From Bolinopsis microptera (taxonomy: Eukaryota > Ctenophora > Tentaculata > Lobata > Bolinopsidae): a DNA stretch of 64,000 nt. This document shows, in pieces, positions 12,361-24,482 of this stretch. Position 1 is the stretch's first letter, and every line of letters starts with the position of its first letter. The notes beneath the pieces were generated by a model, which made no database searches, was not told the DNA's origin, and saw only the letters and a list, made by a program, of their open reading frames with translations. The position numbers and the translations under genes were made by a program. The DNA lies in the NCBI RefSeq assembly GCF_026151205.1, contig NC_087076.1:1497692-1561691 (forward strand). The letters run 5' to 3'.

Positions 12361-15068
12361 TAATAGAATATAATGTGCGCGTGACTAGGCTGCATACTGG
12401 GTCACAAAATCTGTTCCGCGCGTCAACTCCTGTAACAGCAAAATTTTTTGGAGTGTCCCCCTACCATCAGACGGGAACAGTGGTGATCAGTGAAGCCGAT
12501 CATTGATTTTGGGGAAAATGGATATCCTCGGGATATTTCCCGCAAGAAATAACAAAAACATAAGGAAAAGACATCTTGAAACAGGAAACATAAAGACGCA
12601 TCAGACATTTTGCTTATTGGTCTACCATAGGCAGTCCGTGCGGCCTCAGAAACATAAACATAGAAATTGGAAAAAGAGCAAGCAAATATTGCAAGGATTT
12701 AATTCAATAGATGATCGAAGCGCATACAATTTAAACAAAACTTCGCCATATTTTGCGACCAACAAGGCGGTGAAATCTTTGTTATGAAGGAGCACGGGCA
12801 ACATAGCAACGAAAAAAAACGGTATTTCCCTGTAATTGAGCACGTGGAGCTCATTTTTCAAATTTAAATCTCTTTGTGTATCAATTAACTACACAACGTT
12901 AAAGTTTGACGGACACTGCTCAGTTCAGCTTCCGACCAGTCATGACAATCATGATTCAATTGCAATTTTGTGCATTGGCTCCAACAAACACTGTACCTAC
13001 TAAACGAAATGACATCATCAACAGGCAGAGCCAGAAGGTTAAGCACAAAATCATCCATTTTACAAATCTTCCAATTTTCATACGTCTTTTATTTCCCATC
13101 CCTTCGTCGAACAAGAGTTGAATAACAAATTCCTTGTCGGTGGTCAGAATTTGACAAGAATGCTACAACCACGACTACATTGAGCTGTTTTGAACAAGGG
13201 GTTATGCAGGGTTCCATTTGGTACAAAACGAGGAAGTCGCTTAGTGATAAATATTCCTTAGGACTGTTTCATCTTCACGAAAAAGTAGGATTAAAATCAG
13301 CAAGCTGTACGAGGAGATCAATCGAGATAGCTGTGAGTGTTTACAAAATTTATTTTGAAGATTTTTCCGAATTATTTTTTTTCATTAATTTTAGACTGGT
13401 TTTTAGAAAGTATAGATTCAGATTAGTTCAATGACAGATCATGAACATATCAGTACAATATAATTTTCAACATATGTTGAGATAGAAGGAGAAGATCCGG
13501 TGACAGGACACACCTATTATTCAAGGAGAGACAAGGCTACAAAAAGTCTATTCCTATCGGAACTATCCTAGATCCAATATCTCCGCAAGGCAATTGACAA
13601 GGTAGCACAAAATGCTAAACATGTGGCTGGCAAAAAATCTTTTGCGCTCGGCATAGTCCACTCATCGTTTTCCTTGTCTTTTATCCAGGTGAGAATTTCA
13701 CAACGTTTTAATTAATTTCATAGTTTTCGTAGGTATTTCGAACAATCGTATCGTAATGGTAAAGTCGCTAAAGGAATCGTACATGTTCTTCTAACAATCA
13801 TTCTTCAGATGAACGAAACCTGACAGCTATGCCCGACCCTACCTAAGCCAAACTTTTACGATACCCTCAAAACGCAAAGAAAATCTTCTGGTCGGGAAGC
13901 TCCAAAATACTTCTCGGACTAGATAGCAAGGAACGCCATTGCCCTGCGTATAAAAGGGCCCCAATATTGCCCATGAAAATGCGGTCACAAGGAAGGAGCT
14001 AACAGATGGAAGAACGATCTCTACTGATTCCAGATAATAAATGATGAGAACGATATGGACATAGTGGAGACAATTTGTACTGGTTTTCGTTGGGCATTGT
14101 AGCCATGGAAAATGAAATGAGTATTTTCGATTTTGAAAAATATCAATAATTGAAATGTAAGGCTGTCATCGAGTTTTATTACAGCTTTAACATTTTGAAC
14201 ATCAATTATTGACTTTGGATGGTATTGAAATTAAGTTTTTTAGTTTTGAATTTTGAAAGTCTATAATTGGAGTTTAGATGCAACAAGTATTTGATCAGTT
14301 TTTAAGTTGCATCGATATTGAAATTTTGTTAATTTGAAATTTGACATTTTGAAAATTTTAATTTAAATGGTTTGGGTGATGTTAGGTTCTTATTCAGCTT
14401 ATACTATATTATGATCCCAAAAAACCACAATCTCAAAATAAAGTGTAAAGAACCCTAAATCCAAAAAAAATTGTTTTATTTTGAAATCACTACACAGCGA
14501 GGAGACACAGTCGGAACGAGCGGGCCCCACGAGCCACGACTCACGAGTAGTTTATAGTGATCATTCCAAACCATGAGGAAACTGTCCAGTAATCTGGTTA
14601 ACGTTTATGCGTTACGTGATAGCGTCCCCAAACTGAGATCACCTCGTTATTTGCTTGAAACCCCACACGAGTAATGAACTCATTGTGTTATTTGTGCCCA
14701 CGCCAGAAACCAAGCAGACTAGCAATAATCTGGCAAGGAAATTATCGATTTCGGGGGAAAGTTCTGGTGCCAAGAAGGAAAGTTATAAAGTCTACTATCT
14801 GAATTTTGAAACATTTTTACCAACATTTTCTGGGGTAAAGAGGGAATTGTTTCTAACAACCCAATCCAAAAGTGGGGACAAATCCACAGCCTCCAAATTT
14901 TGGTAGGTACGGACCGATCAAGTATTTTCTGCTCATAAGTAGCATGAAACCATGACCTTTGGAAGTTGTTTCCTCAGAAAAACTTTGTAATAATTATCGA
15001 TTTAGAAAAATTTCAGTCCGAGTCATGTCTCGATAGCTATGTAAGGAGATTACCTGTCCTTGTTTCTA
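12361..15068. other. Intergenic, nothing recognised
   Basis: Short open frames occur (for example 12,503-12,787, 13,180-13,434 and 14,655-14,906 on plus). None has a recognisable domain or supported splice sites. Confidence 0.45.
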
Positions 15069-15846
15069 CAGGTGGGCCCAAAGTCAGTGTGCAAACGTTC
15101 TCTTGGGGTCTACTATATCCTCCGCCGGTTTTATAGTTGAGAGGCTGTTGCTTTGTAATGCATAACTGTACTTACTGGACGAGGATTCCGTCGTCAAAAT
15201 TTTTGAAAATTCAATATTTTAGACCACGCCCATCAATATGAAAACTCCTATATGGTTTTCTCTGAACATGCTGAACGCCCCCTAATTTTTTTCAGAGACG
15301 AGATTATCAAAAGTTGCCATATGAGCCGAAAACATGAGGAAAAACGGATTAGAATTGACGAAGTTATCAACATTTTTTGTGTATCTCGTTAACAAAATTG
15401 ACTGTGATTATTGACAACCGGACAACGAACAACCTTAATGGCACCCGTAAACAAGTCCAGAATGTTTAACGGGGTAGTTAACGGGGTCACCTTAATCACG
15501 TGATTGAGGTAAAACCCAATCACCTGATCACACGTAAGAATAAACTCGTTATGCCTTCAGTTCTCGGTCATCTAGAAGCTACTGTTCTAATTCTATCAGA
15601 CAAACGTAAATTCCGAATGGCCCAACACATTCAATCAATACATTTAGCTTGATCCGACTATCCAAACTCTCAAATAAATGTAAAATGAACCTTCCATGTG
15701 AAATAAAATGACGCGAATATTTTCGAGTTGCCAAATTCCTCGAACCATGGTGGACTAAGTCATACCAAAGGGAAGTTATTTCAATTGGCACTCAGTGACT
15801 GAGCTATTAAGGCCAACGTTTTGCTCACGGACTGTTGGCCCACCTG
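15069..15846. mobile_element. Family A mariner-like MITE, complete copy (778 bp)
   Basis: The left end reads CAGGTGGGCCCAAAGTCAGT, and the right end is an imperfect inverted copy beginning CAGGTGGGCCAACAGTCCGT on the minus strand. Both ends are flanked by TA (15,067-15,068 and 15,847-15,848), the target duplication typical of Tc1/mariner elements. There is no transposase ORF, so it is non-autonomous. Truncated relatives lie at 26,083, 27,524 and 30,248, with degenerate pieces near 29,966 and 34,905. Superfamily assignment rests on the TA and terminal sequence only. Confidence 0.8.
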
Positions 15847-16132
15847 TAGATAAACAAATAACTTTTACATAATTCTTACGTAATAATTATAATGAGTTTC
15901 TATTGTCACTAGAAGCCGCACAACCTTCATCGACTCGACAAACCAAACTAGCAAGTGTCATTTCTCTATCCTAGGAACCAGTGTATCCCCTAATTCATAA
16001 GCGTGTAACAACGATAGATACAGCTTGAAATCGCTGGTGGGTTTTAGTTTGACTTTGATAGCAATAATTAGTCGAGATTAAGTTATACGATCAATAACGG
16101 AGTAGTTCGCTGTTAGAGTCGCATGATTGAAA

Positions 16133-16246
16133 TACTGATATCTGGATATTATCCGGTGGAGAGACAAAGGCACAAGTGAAACAAGGAACTCACCTTGTTT
16201 CACTTGTCCCTTTCTCTTCCAACCGGATAATAGCCAGATATCAGTA
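16133..16246. repeat. 114-bp near-palindrome (hairpin or tiny foldback MITE)
   Basis: The left half begins TACTGATATCTGG and the right half ends CCAGATATCAGTA, with the pairing running inward through ATTATCCGG/CCGGATAAT to CAAGTGAAACAAGG/CCTTGTTTCACTTG around a 6-base loop. This is a nearly complete snapback, either a minimal foldback transposon or a structured RNA source. No other copy was noticed in the window. Confidence 0.8.
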
Positions 16247-16469
16247 GGGTAATACTAGGAACCAGGCCTACGTCCGGGGACTTCACTATCGGATTTGAAA
16301 ACGAAAGTATAAACCCCCTATTGTTTCTAAAAACCATTACATTTATTTGGTAGTTTAAACGGTGCAAAAGTATGAAATCACTCAGTCAAGCATACTTCAA
16401 TTCAAATTCTGAGTGCTCCTCACTATCTACTAGTAATACTTGAATTACAGCTTATCTGTTGAGTATGAA
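16247..16469. other. Spacer before GA microsatellite
   Basis: Nothing recognised. Confidence 0.4.
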
Positions 16470-16479
16470 CAGAGAGAGT

Positions 16480-16516
<37 letters not shown>

Positions 16517-16584
16517 TATATATAGATTGAGATATAAGAGGAGAGAGAAGAGAGAGAGAGAGAGAGATATAATAATATATATAG

Positions 16585-16616
<32 letters not shown>

Positions 16617-16689
16617 TGAGAAGAGAGAGAGAGAGAGAGATAGAGAATAGAGAGTAGAGAAGAGAGATATATATATATAGATAATATAT

Positions 16690-16723
<34 letters not shown>

Positions 16724-16765
16724 AGAAGAGAGAGAAGAGAGAGTGAGAGTGATAGAGAGAGAGAG
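16470..16765. repeat. GA-rich microsatellite with GATA/TATA interruptions
   Basis: About 300 bases of AG dinucleotides broken by short ATAT and GATA runs. The two long open frames on the opposite strand here encode only Ser/Leu/Tyr/Ile low-complexity sequence and are artefacts of the repeat. Confidence 0.95.
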
Positions 16766-17635
16766 GAGAACAATGTGGTCGATCGTAAGGCATCATGAAG
16801 AAGAGTCTGTTTAAGATCTTAACACTATTCCTTGGCTAACACACTAAAGAGTATTAATATAGCTGCAATTAATAATCTTTGAGAGTGTTAGCACTAAAAT
16901 TATGACAATACTAACAATCTAGTTAATCCGTTTTTTGAAACGTCTTTGATAATGATCTCTTATTGCCAAATTACTTTAAGACCTTCTGTGTGGGAAAATC
17001 ATCAGAATTGTTGGGCGGCGGAAAATCCGCAAACTTATCTTCAATGCCTTTCTGTGCGAAAGTTTAAGTTGTATGCACGCGAACACATTTCGCAGGATAA
17101 TGGTTGCCTCTACTCTGCAAGGGCACATATAAAAATTTGTGATAACTAAACAGATGGACACCTGCAAGGTTTACTTGGGGGCATTTGGATCGGGGTGTGT
17201 ACCTGTTACAGAAAGACGCTCTTGTTGGTGAAACATACTATTTTGAAGGTTTAAGGTGCCCATTAAACATTTTCTGGGCCTAGCTCCAAAGGCTTAAGAA
17301 CTGTCCCCTGCTTCACGCGCCCGACATTGCGAAAGTGGAAAAGTCGCGAGCGAAGCGAGCGAGCAAAAAAAGCAGAAAAGTTGTAGCTGCGAGGAAATTT
17401 TAACATTTCGGATGTGGTATTTGTGAGTGTCAAATCGGATTGTGTAAGCGGTCAGATTTAATTTATTACATGGAGATTACCTATTTTGTTCAGTGGTAAA
17501 CTAGCCTAAGTAATGGAGAGCAAATAGATGGCGTAACAGTGGGGGAGGTGGGGGTCGTGTTAGAAGCTAGAAATGGAAACTACAAGAAAGATGGGGGGTA
17601 GATGAGAGCTGAGGGTAAATTACAGCATACCGATG
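16766..17635. other. Intergenic, nothing recognised
   Basis: No supported exon. Short antisense frames near 16,946-17,167 show no domain. Confidence 0.45.
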
Positions 17636-17935
17636 ATTTGTAACTGGATCAACTGTAATCCGCTAAAAGGAAAAGGGCTGACGGACGATATATAGGAGGA
17701 AACACATTAAAATCTTTTTCAGGGGCAAGGCGAATTTGGAGACAAAAAACGCCGCATGAGTAGTCCTGAACAATTCGCCCCAAATTTTATTTGCAGCATT
17801 CAAAAATTAATTTACAATGTAGCTTACGTTATTCTTGGCTGATTTTGCTGTCAATCAGGATGTATAAACATGGGTATATTCAATATGATAACTCTTTGTA
17901 ACTTTACACCAAGATTTCCAACATATATTAAAGAA
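17636..17935 (+). repeat. Diverged duplication, copy 1
   Basis: The blocks CTGGATCAAC-GTAATC, CGCTAAAAGG, GGAGACAAAAA, TTTACAATGTA, GATTTTGCTG and CAGGATGTATAAACAT recur in the same order at 18,261-18,800. This indicates an old local duplication or two insertions of one repeat family in the same orientation. Confidence 0.7.
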
Positions 17936-18260
17936 CGACTAACGCGACTAAAGGACTCGATTTTCAAACTGATCAGAGATTGGTGCTATTTGTGATCCAC
18001 TGGACAAGTGTATTCGTTTGCTAGAATCACCTCTTTTTGTTTGTGTTAATCAGATACATAGTTTTAAAAGTCAATGCGTTTATCAACTTGCCTTCTGATG
18101 AATAATGATTAAAATTTTCTGAGAATATTTTTAGGGAAGAAAAAGCATTCTACACAATATTATGTTTTTTCCTGATTTTAAAAAGTAATTATACTTTCCA
18201 ATTTTTCTAATTTTACCTCATGTCAAATGTGTGAAACCCTAACATAGTAATTCATGAAAT

Positions 18261-18800
18261 TGTATCTGGATCAACAGTAATCGCTAAAAGGAGATGTGCT
18301 GACCTATAACAGGAGAAAACAAAATGATTTGGAAAGGCAGGGACCGGTGAGAGACAGAAAGGGGTTTGTAGTGAAGTTAGTTTCGATGGAAAACAGGGTG
18401 GTGTAAGGCAAGAGTTCGGTAGTAGCGAGTAAATTAGCGCTCACGAAGAGGCGGGGGGGGGGGGCAATTCCAGGATCCGATGGTGACAAGGTTGGTGACG
18501 GCTTGTTAGGAACCGTAAGCTAACCATGTTTGTGGGGTATTATGTTCGTAAATAGTGCGATTCTGTAGTATGTACCTGCCCACAACTTTTTCATAAAATG
18601 GAGACAAAAACGGCCGCAAGGAGTCTGAAAATTTCGCAAAATTTGCAGCCCTTTTAAGTAGATTGGGTTAAAAAACGACAATTAAATTTACAATGTATCG
18701 GACGTTAATGTCTTGCGCGATTTTGCTGACAATTCAGGATGTATAAACATTAACAAGTGTAGATTCAATATGAAACTTTGTAACTTTACAACAAATTTCT
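18261..18800 (+). repeat. Diverged duplication, copy 2
   Basis: This matches 17,636-17,935 but is longer because of inserted sequence, including a GC-rich patch with a 12-G run at about 18,453-18,464. No coding potential was recognised. Confidence 0.7.
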
Positions 18801-19954
18801 ATTATTAATGTGTAGAATAGACGACTAATGTGATTCGATATCAATCTGTTGAGAAATGGTGATCCAGTTCAAGGACAAAAGAAAATCGCGATCATTTCGC
18901 AAAAAAAGTCGGCGCCCACGACAAGCCAAACTTGGCAACATCGCGGAATAATTCGCAGAAATTTTCCTCATCTTGCCTTTGTTCATAAGAGGGCTCTATG
19001 TATCGTCTGCTAATTGTTTGTAGTTTTCCAAATTGAATTGGGGTTTCTAGTAGTTAACTTATGTCTAGTGGGAAACTTATCTAGTGGTCTTAAGTTTTAT
19101 TTCTAAGTTTTAGGGAAGTTGAGAAGTTTCGCTAACAATGTTACGTCAGCAACGAGTGGGTTAAGAAATGCGTGTGAAAGTGGATTCCGGAAACCAATTT
19201 TTCCCACGTTCATGCGACCCCTGATCATTATGAGCCTAACTTAGACCGTACCTAATAGTAAAAGTACCTCTACCTCTTCGATATACGGGTGTGGATTTGT
19301 CCCTCAACCACTTTGGTTCATGTTTCTTGCTACGCTGATCATTAGGACCGAAAATATGTTTCGCACTACCCCTCATATTAATCTAACTTTCCCATAAAAT
19401 TTTTCTAATTACTTTTCTAATTTTACTCATGTTAAACATTGACCCTAACCATAGTTATGTATGTCGATCTTAACTCATGTACACAGCGATACCTATGAAA
19501 GTACACAATTCTGGATAGAACGAAATAACGGCCGAGGCCATTGGGGCTCAAAAAACTCGGTACTGAGAGTAAGTAGTCCAATAGTGCGATTCCGCCCCAC
19601 CGCACTTAAATAGGTTGCCTCTGTTTGGGGACCCACTGCATGATGACCGTACTAACAGCTGTCCCTCAAGATCTGATCGGGGTAACTAATAGTAAAGTAT
19701 TTGACATGGGGGGCCGGGAGCGGGGGGGTTTAGCTGGGGCTAGAATCGTACACATACGTTTGGCTCTTAGTATATAGCTATTATAATCAGTGATAAAACA
19801 ATTCATATCAGAAAGAATTATTTCGATCGGGCCTTCAGTGACTGAGAAAAGAAGCCCCAACGCGACCGGAACAAGCATATACCTCAAGTCGAACCGCATA
19901 ATTCACATAATATTTGCTTAAGATGGATTATTTAATGTGTATTGTGTAATGCTA

Positions 19955-19990
<36 letters not shown>

Positions 19991-20716
19991 TGACGTAATA
20001 TTATGTGAACGATCCCCCCTCAGAGTATTCGGGTATTACTAGTGCTCAGTTTTTACGATGCCAGTCTAAAACTGACGTCCGATAAGGAATCTGTTTTTTC
20101 TGATTTTTTACGGGACGCGAATTACTGTTTGGGTTGAACTTGAGATTTACCAAACTTGCAATAAATCTCGCAATTATTATATAAGAATTGCGTTCAAAGT
20201 AATAAACTTAAAATGTAATACATTTCGTTTTAGTAAAAGGTATTCTCTCATTAATAGGAAAGTTAGGGGCAGTCCATGGAAATCCGACGAAACGGAACTA
20301 ACCATGAAATCCTTTTCCTCTTTCCGCTGGGTACCTCGCAAAAAAACACACTCTTGACCAAACAGGACGACCTAATTTCTCACTGGCGGTAATGAGAAAG
20401 ATGTGAGGGTGTTGAGGCTTACCTCCCTGAGTCAATTACTCAGAAATTTCTTTTTGAACTCGGTGTATCGGACTTTCAAGAGGGAATCTTAGCAGTGATA
20501 ATGTATGTGTTTTGGTCATCGCAGTCATGATATCAGTCGTGATGTCAAATAGATTTGGGGAAAGATTCACATTGCATTTTCACGCGAATTTATCAATTTG
20601 TGTTTGCTATCTTATGTGCGGTGGTTCCTATATTACACCCTTCTCCCTTCCAGGCGTTAACCGTAGCTTATTGGTTTTGAACGGGGGTACAATTGGAATT
20701 GTCCCTCGCCTAGTGG
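18801..20716. other. Intergenic with a poly(G) tract; no gene recognised
   Basis: No exon was recognised. The main structural feature is the G run at 19,960-19,988, followed by ACGTAATATTATGTGAACGA. A closely similar string precedes the poly(C) tract at 55 kb. Confidence 0.45.
19960..19988. repeat. 29-bp poly(G) tract
   Basis: An uninterrupted run of 29 G residues on the plus strand. Tracts of this length polymerise and sequence poorly, so the exact length should not be trusted. Confidence 0.95.
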
Positions 20717-20755
20717 TATATATATATAATATATTCTATATATATATTATATGCG
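20717..20755. repeat. TA-rich microsatellite
   Basis: Runs of TATATA with short interruptions, just downstream in plus coordinates of the donor end of the candidate exon at 20,779-20,950. Confidence 0.85.
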
Positions 20756-20778
20756 AAGCGTTCTAAAGAAATACTGAC

Positions 20779-20950
20779 CGACAGCTGTGCAGTTCTTTCT
20801 AGCTGAAGGTCTGGCTGTTGCGCATGGGGTTCGTGGAGCTGGTGTCACATTCAGTGCTCGGGTGGCCTCCTTGACCCTCGTGAACTGGAGAGTTTCGTTC
20901 TGCGGACGTTCTATTCCACTATTTTGTTCCTCCGACAAGCAATTGCTCAT
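20779..20950 (-). CDS. Candidate first coding exon, unknown protein
   Basis: On the minus strand an ATG opens a 57-codon frame, MSNCLSEEQNSGIERPQNE onward, polar and lacking low complexity. It ends one base into a codon at a good donor (G|GTCAGT). The composition reads like real protein, unlike most open frames nearby. I found no matching acceptor exon downstream and recognise no family, so this is a weak call based on start, donor and composition only. Confidence 0.25.
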
Positions 20951-22293
20951 TTTTGCAATTGTTGAAAATCGGAAGAGGGTGAAGTAGAAATTGAGCCAGT
21001 TGTTCCGACTGAAACCTGCCAGCCTAGTTGGCACAGATCCACACAGTGTCCGAATTTTTAACCGAAGGGGCAGCAAATCAATCTGTATTGTCTTCTATTA
21101 CCTGTTGCGTTGGATATGGATCTATTAATCGTCGACCAGGGCTGATGAGAAGCGACAAGAAACGCATTCTCTCGAAAATGTAGGTGGCGAATGGGAGGAA
21201 ATAATGCAAGGGTAACAATCTCCTAATACTGGTGGTTAGTAAATGGGGCCGAACGTCATAGGGAGACTCCATAGGGTATTTCCTGTGGAGTCGTTAAAAA
21301 TTAATTCCTGATCCCTGCAATCTACAATAAAAGGCAATAATAGCCTGAGCTACGGTAAGTATTCTGGCAGATCCGGGCCTGACAGCTTCAGTGGTGCTGT
21401 TAGAGAGGGCTCGCAAAGTTGTGCTACGCCAGACAAGGATGTGGAAATTGCTATACTAACATACGATTACATGATTAACGGGAGTCGCGATTGGGAGTTG
21501 GGGGTTAAAATTACGAGGCTTGCGGATTGACGGGGAGCAGAACAGGCACCGCTCAGCTGCATTCCCTGAATCCATACACTGCAGTTATGACCACCTTAGT
21601 GATTGTGTGGGTTTGAGCTGGTCACAGCTGCGCGATGAGGGAACGATTCCTAATAACATTAAGGGCTGACGTTTGTACTACAGTGAAACACTATATAAAT
21701 ACTAGCCCTCTCCGGAAAACGAAAAGTGCACAGTAAGATAAAAAAGCAGTATAGAGACGTTGGTAGAACCTTAGCCACATCCTAGGGGGAAGGGTGGCAC
21801 ACAAAGCCCTACCCGGATCTGGATTAAACAAATAATGAATAAGACCAACAACTTTGACCTAATTAAGGCAGGCCACTACTCAATATAATATAAGGAGCTT
21901 TTATAACAAACTAAATAGTCTGATCCGGTAAGTAAGAATCTTCTGCACTGTTTTTCATCCCCACAATTTCTTGTTTTTCTAATCGGAATGTAAACATGAT
22001 TTTAGAACTGTCCCATTCCTGGTGAGAGTTTTTAAGCTTAGCTTTGTAAAAAAAGATTTGATATGAACTAGTGTACATGTTTACTAATGGTTTAGATGTT
22101 AAATTTTAAGGTATTCCGTTGACTAGAATTTTTGTCAAGGAACCAAGGAACCCGACTTTTTAAAAATGATCAGATCAAGATTCCCTACTATAACACAGTT
22201 AGTTAAAGTGTAATACATATAGATTTTTGTAACGATTTATATTTGGTTTTAGCGAGAAGCTTTACAGCAGCCTCCAGTAGTAATTACTAATAT
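20951..22293. other. Intergenic, nothing recognised
   Basis: No supported exon or transposon terminus was found. Confidence 0.4.
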
Positions 22294-22617
22294 ATGCTGC
22301 AGCAAAAGCCGTTACTGGTAAATATAAGCATGAACCATCTGAAAGACGACCGGACTAATCTTCACTGGCTGGATGTAAAGAAAAGGATCGTTTTCAAAAA
22401 TATTACTACTGCTGTCTCACAAGCCATTATTGGGGCTCGCTCCATACGTAATTTAAGACATGTTTCGGTATACTCATCAATGGTCACACATAAAACTTAT
22501 GGTTCCATCGTTGTTAACTCTAAGTTTGGAGCGAAGCTGCTCAGTGGGGCTCCCAAAGATCGACAACCGTCTGCCTACTACCATCCACATCTACTATATA
22601 TAAAGCGAGAACGATAA
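22294..22617 (+). pseudogene. C-terminal fragment of a CR1/L2-like reverse transcriptase
   Basis: The frame contains LHWLDVKKRIVFKN, the conserved LHWLPvkeRI-FK motif that follows the RT domain in CR1/L2-type non-LTR retrotransposons. After it come the usual basic and tyrosine-containing stretch and a degenerate counterpart of the terminal AP-lWN-LP block. The catalytic RT domain, endonuclease and poly(A) tail are absent, so it is a dead fragment of about 0.3 kb. Confidence 0.7.
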
Positions 22618-23113
22618 TATGGTTCCGTGCCATTTTTACTGACACCACGGCATCATCGTTAACGGGACTTTCCCCCGCAAAAACCGGAAAAGATATTCAA
22701 CTGAAATCTTTTTTTTTGACTGGGTCAAAGTGCTTTAATGGCCTTCAAATCAGTATGAAAAAATAAAAAATTGGCCCAAGGAATAGAATTTTAGTGCCCA
22801 AAATGGCCCCCCACATGTGGTGTCATAAACGCGATTTATATAGTAATAATTTATTTTAGGTCCTCTTGAGTCTTGACACCACTTTATAGTAAACGGTTCC
22901 TGCTAGTCAGCTTAATCCCTGGAATCCCGTTAAAGCAGTTCCTAGAACAACGTCTTATTCAAATGGTCTCAGCATGAACCTTGAAGAACTTTATCAATGC
23001 TGATTTATGGCCTTCTTTATTATAAGAGCTTCATTCGCTGATTTTAGTATGAACGATATGTATATTTTCAAGATATGATAGCAGTCCAACTTTTACCCGA
23101 TTAGTTTCCTGGG
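22618..23113. other. Intergenic, nothing recognised
   Basis: AT-rich spacer without recognised signals. Confidence 0.4.
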
Positions 23114-23410
23114 ATGTCTAATTTAACACGCGAGGATAAGTTTATCCTTAAGAGTGGTGTTCTTAAACGTCAATTTATTAGAAAATATTATATATTGCCA
23201 TTTGACAAATTTGGACACTCACTCACTATCAAAAACAGGACACATGATGACGACACCCTGTATATAAGACATAATATCAATACTGTCATAGTTAGTTGCA
23301 TAAAATATACATTCAAAATACTAAGCAAGCTAAATTTGGTTGAAACAGCACCATTTTATTTGTTCGATCAACAAGGAAATACAATCCTATGTAATAACCC
23401 AGTGACATAA
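23114..23410 (+). CDS. Small protein or single-exon gene, 98 aa, unknown family
   Basis: An ATG-to-stop frame starting MSNLTREDKFILKSG, with charged and hydrophobic residues evenly mixed and no low complexity. A canonical AATAAA lies at 23,501-23,506, about 90 bases after the stop, which is what a short 3' UTR would need. It converges tail-to-tail with the LIN37 exon on the other strand, and the inferred 3' ends are close or overlapping. No domain is recognised. It could be the last exon of a longer gene, but no acceptor was chosen. Confidence 0.4.
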   Translation: MSNLTREDKFILKSGVLKRQFIRKYYILPFDKFGHSLTIKNRTHDDDTLYIRHNINTVIVSCIKYTFKILSKLNLVETAPFYLFDQQGNTILCNNPVT

Positions 23411-23473
23411 AGAGCAAGTGTATTTATCATCTTGATGAGAAATGTTCAGAAATTTATCAGAGTTGAGAACATG

Positions 23474-23605
23474 TCAGGTGTAGATGTTGTTTAATGCCTT
23501 AATAAAGTTATCACACTCTGGGTGAGCACGAAAGTTTTCCCCTCATAAGGATTCCTGCCACGCTCCCCGACTGACTTTCCTCCTGTTCAAATTCATTTTG
23601 CTCAT
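23474..23605 (-). pseudogene. Possible C-terminal LIN37 block, out of frame and with a stop
   Basis: Downstream of the main LIN37 exon, in another frame, the minus strand encodes NLNRRKVSRGAWQESL, a TGA, then a segment ending FIKALNNIYT before a terminal stop. Its order and spacing resemble the conserved LIN37 tail (basic/tryptophan motif, then a short amphipathic end), with the tail tryptophan aligning. The frame change and the internal TGA at 23,543-23,545 mean either a sequencing or assembly error, a decayed gene, or a chance likeness. Confidence 0.35.
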
Positions 23606-23618
23606 GTGTTATTCTACT

Positions 23619-24097
23619 TCAGTTGATAGGAACGGTCCCCTCAATTAGCTGGGGTGGTTCACATTCAGGATAAGGGCTAGTATCCGTGCAGTCATAGCAA
23701 AATACTGTCTGACTTTCTGCCTCACTATCACAACTCTCATACCGTGATTTTATTTGTGGGGGTGATGGTCTATTTAGCATCCATTCTCTTGAGGCTGAGT
23801 AGAGAGTGCTCTCAGTTGTCAAGTTGTTCAAATTTATTGATCTGTCATACAATGTCATTATATGTGGCATATTGGTAGTTTCAGCAGAACGTAAACGAGT
23901 GACATGGTCACGTCTCCTTTTTCTTGGGCTGGCCCGATGAACAGCTTGTATGGTCAGCTCATCTTCACCTGGTTTGCAGTCCTCTGAAATATCTTCCTTG
24001 TGATTAGAAGAAATCCCAACTTGGCATTGATCACCATTTTCTATTGAGAGTAACAAATCGAACTGTTGTCGGGCTTCTTTAATGTTCATTTTGAAAC
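23619..24097 (-). CDS. LIN37 homologue (DREAM/MuvB complex subunit), main exon
   Basis: LIN37 is a core MuvB subunit of the DREAM complex, which represses cell-cycle genes in the nucleus. The 156-codon frame has the family's landmarks in order: an N-terminal ARQQFDLLLS helix (ARNQLDAVLQ in human LIN37), a basic cluster PRKRRRD near residue 55, and the signature IMTLYDRSINLNNL...LYSASREWMLNRPSP, which matches human VIKLFDRSVDL...LYPICRAWMRNSPS closely. An acidic, proline-containing region follows. A good acceptor (TTGATATCTTGTAG|G) lies 8 bases before the ATG, so an upstream coding exon is possible and residue 1 may be internal. The frame stops at TGA before the conserved C-terminal tail, which appears shifted at 23,474-23,605. 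Confidence 0.75.
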
Positions 24098-24482
24098 CTA
24101 CAAGATATCAAGTCAGTTAAAAATAACTAAATAAGTTTATGATCAAGTGTATATTTCAATTATTGGTTTGCATATTAAGTAAGTCTGATAACTTACATAC
24201 TTCATATCAGCACTGTGTGACACAAGATGTGCTTTATAACATGATTTGTTTACAAAATCAACTTGATCAATATGTCTCTGAAAGAAGCAGACGTCTTGGC
24301 ATCACTTGCAGAAGTAAAACAATTTAAGTGAAACAAATTTGTTAATTTTGTCGTCTATTTACAGAAACTGTGGAGTAATGAAAACTATTGAATACTACAG
24401 CGTTAGAGATCATGAAATAAAAATAGCCATAAGGTGCACTTTTATGTTCTACACAAATTCTGGATGCCACACTTACACGCTT
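24098..24482. other. Spacer between LIN37 and retrotransposon ORF1
   Basis: Upstream side of LIN37. A 62-codon plus-strand frame (24,139-24,327) is unrecognised. No promoter motif is distinct enough to call. Confidence 0.4.

Noticed and set aside
13733-13810. A frame reading YRNGKVAKGIV, resembling the start of an N-terminal doublecortin domain
   Set aside because: The frame closes soon after, the rest of the domain does not follow, and it lies 20 kb upstream beyond LIN37. Probably chance.
16423-16796. Two long minus-strand ORFs rich in Ser, Leu, Tyr and Ile
   Set aside because: They are translations of the GA/TA microsatellite and have no independent coding evidence.
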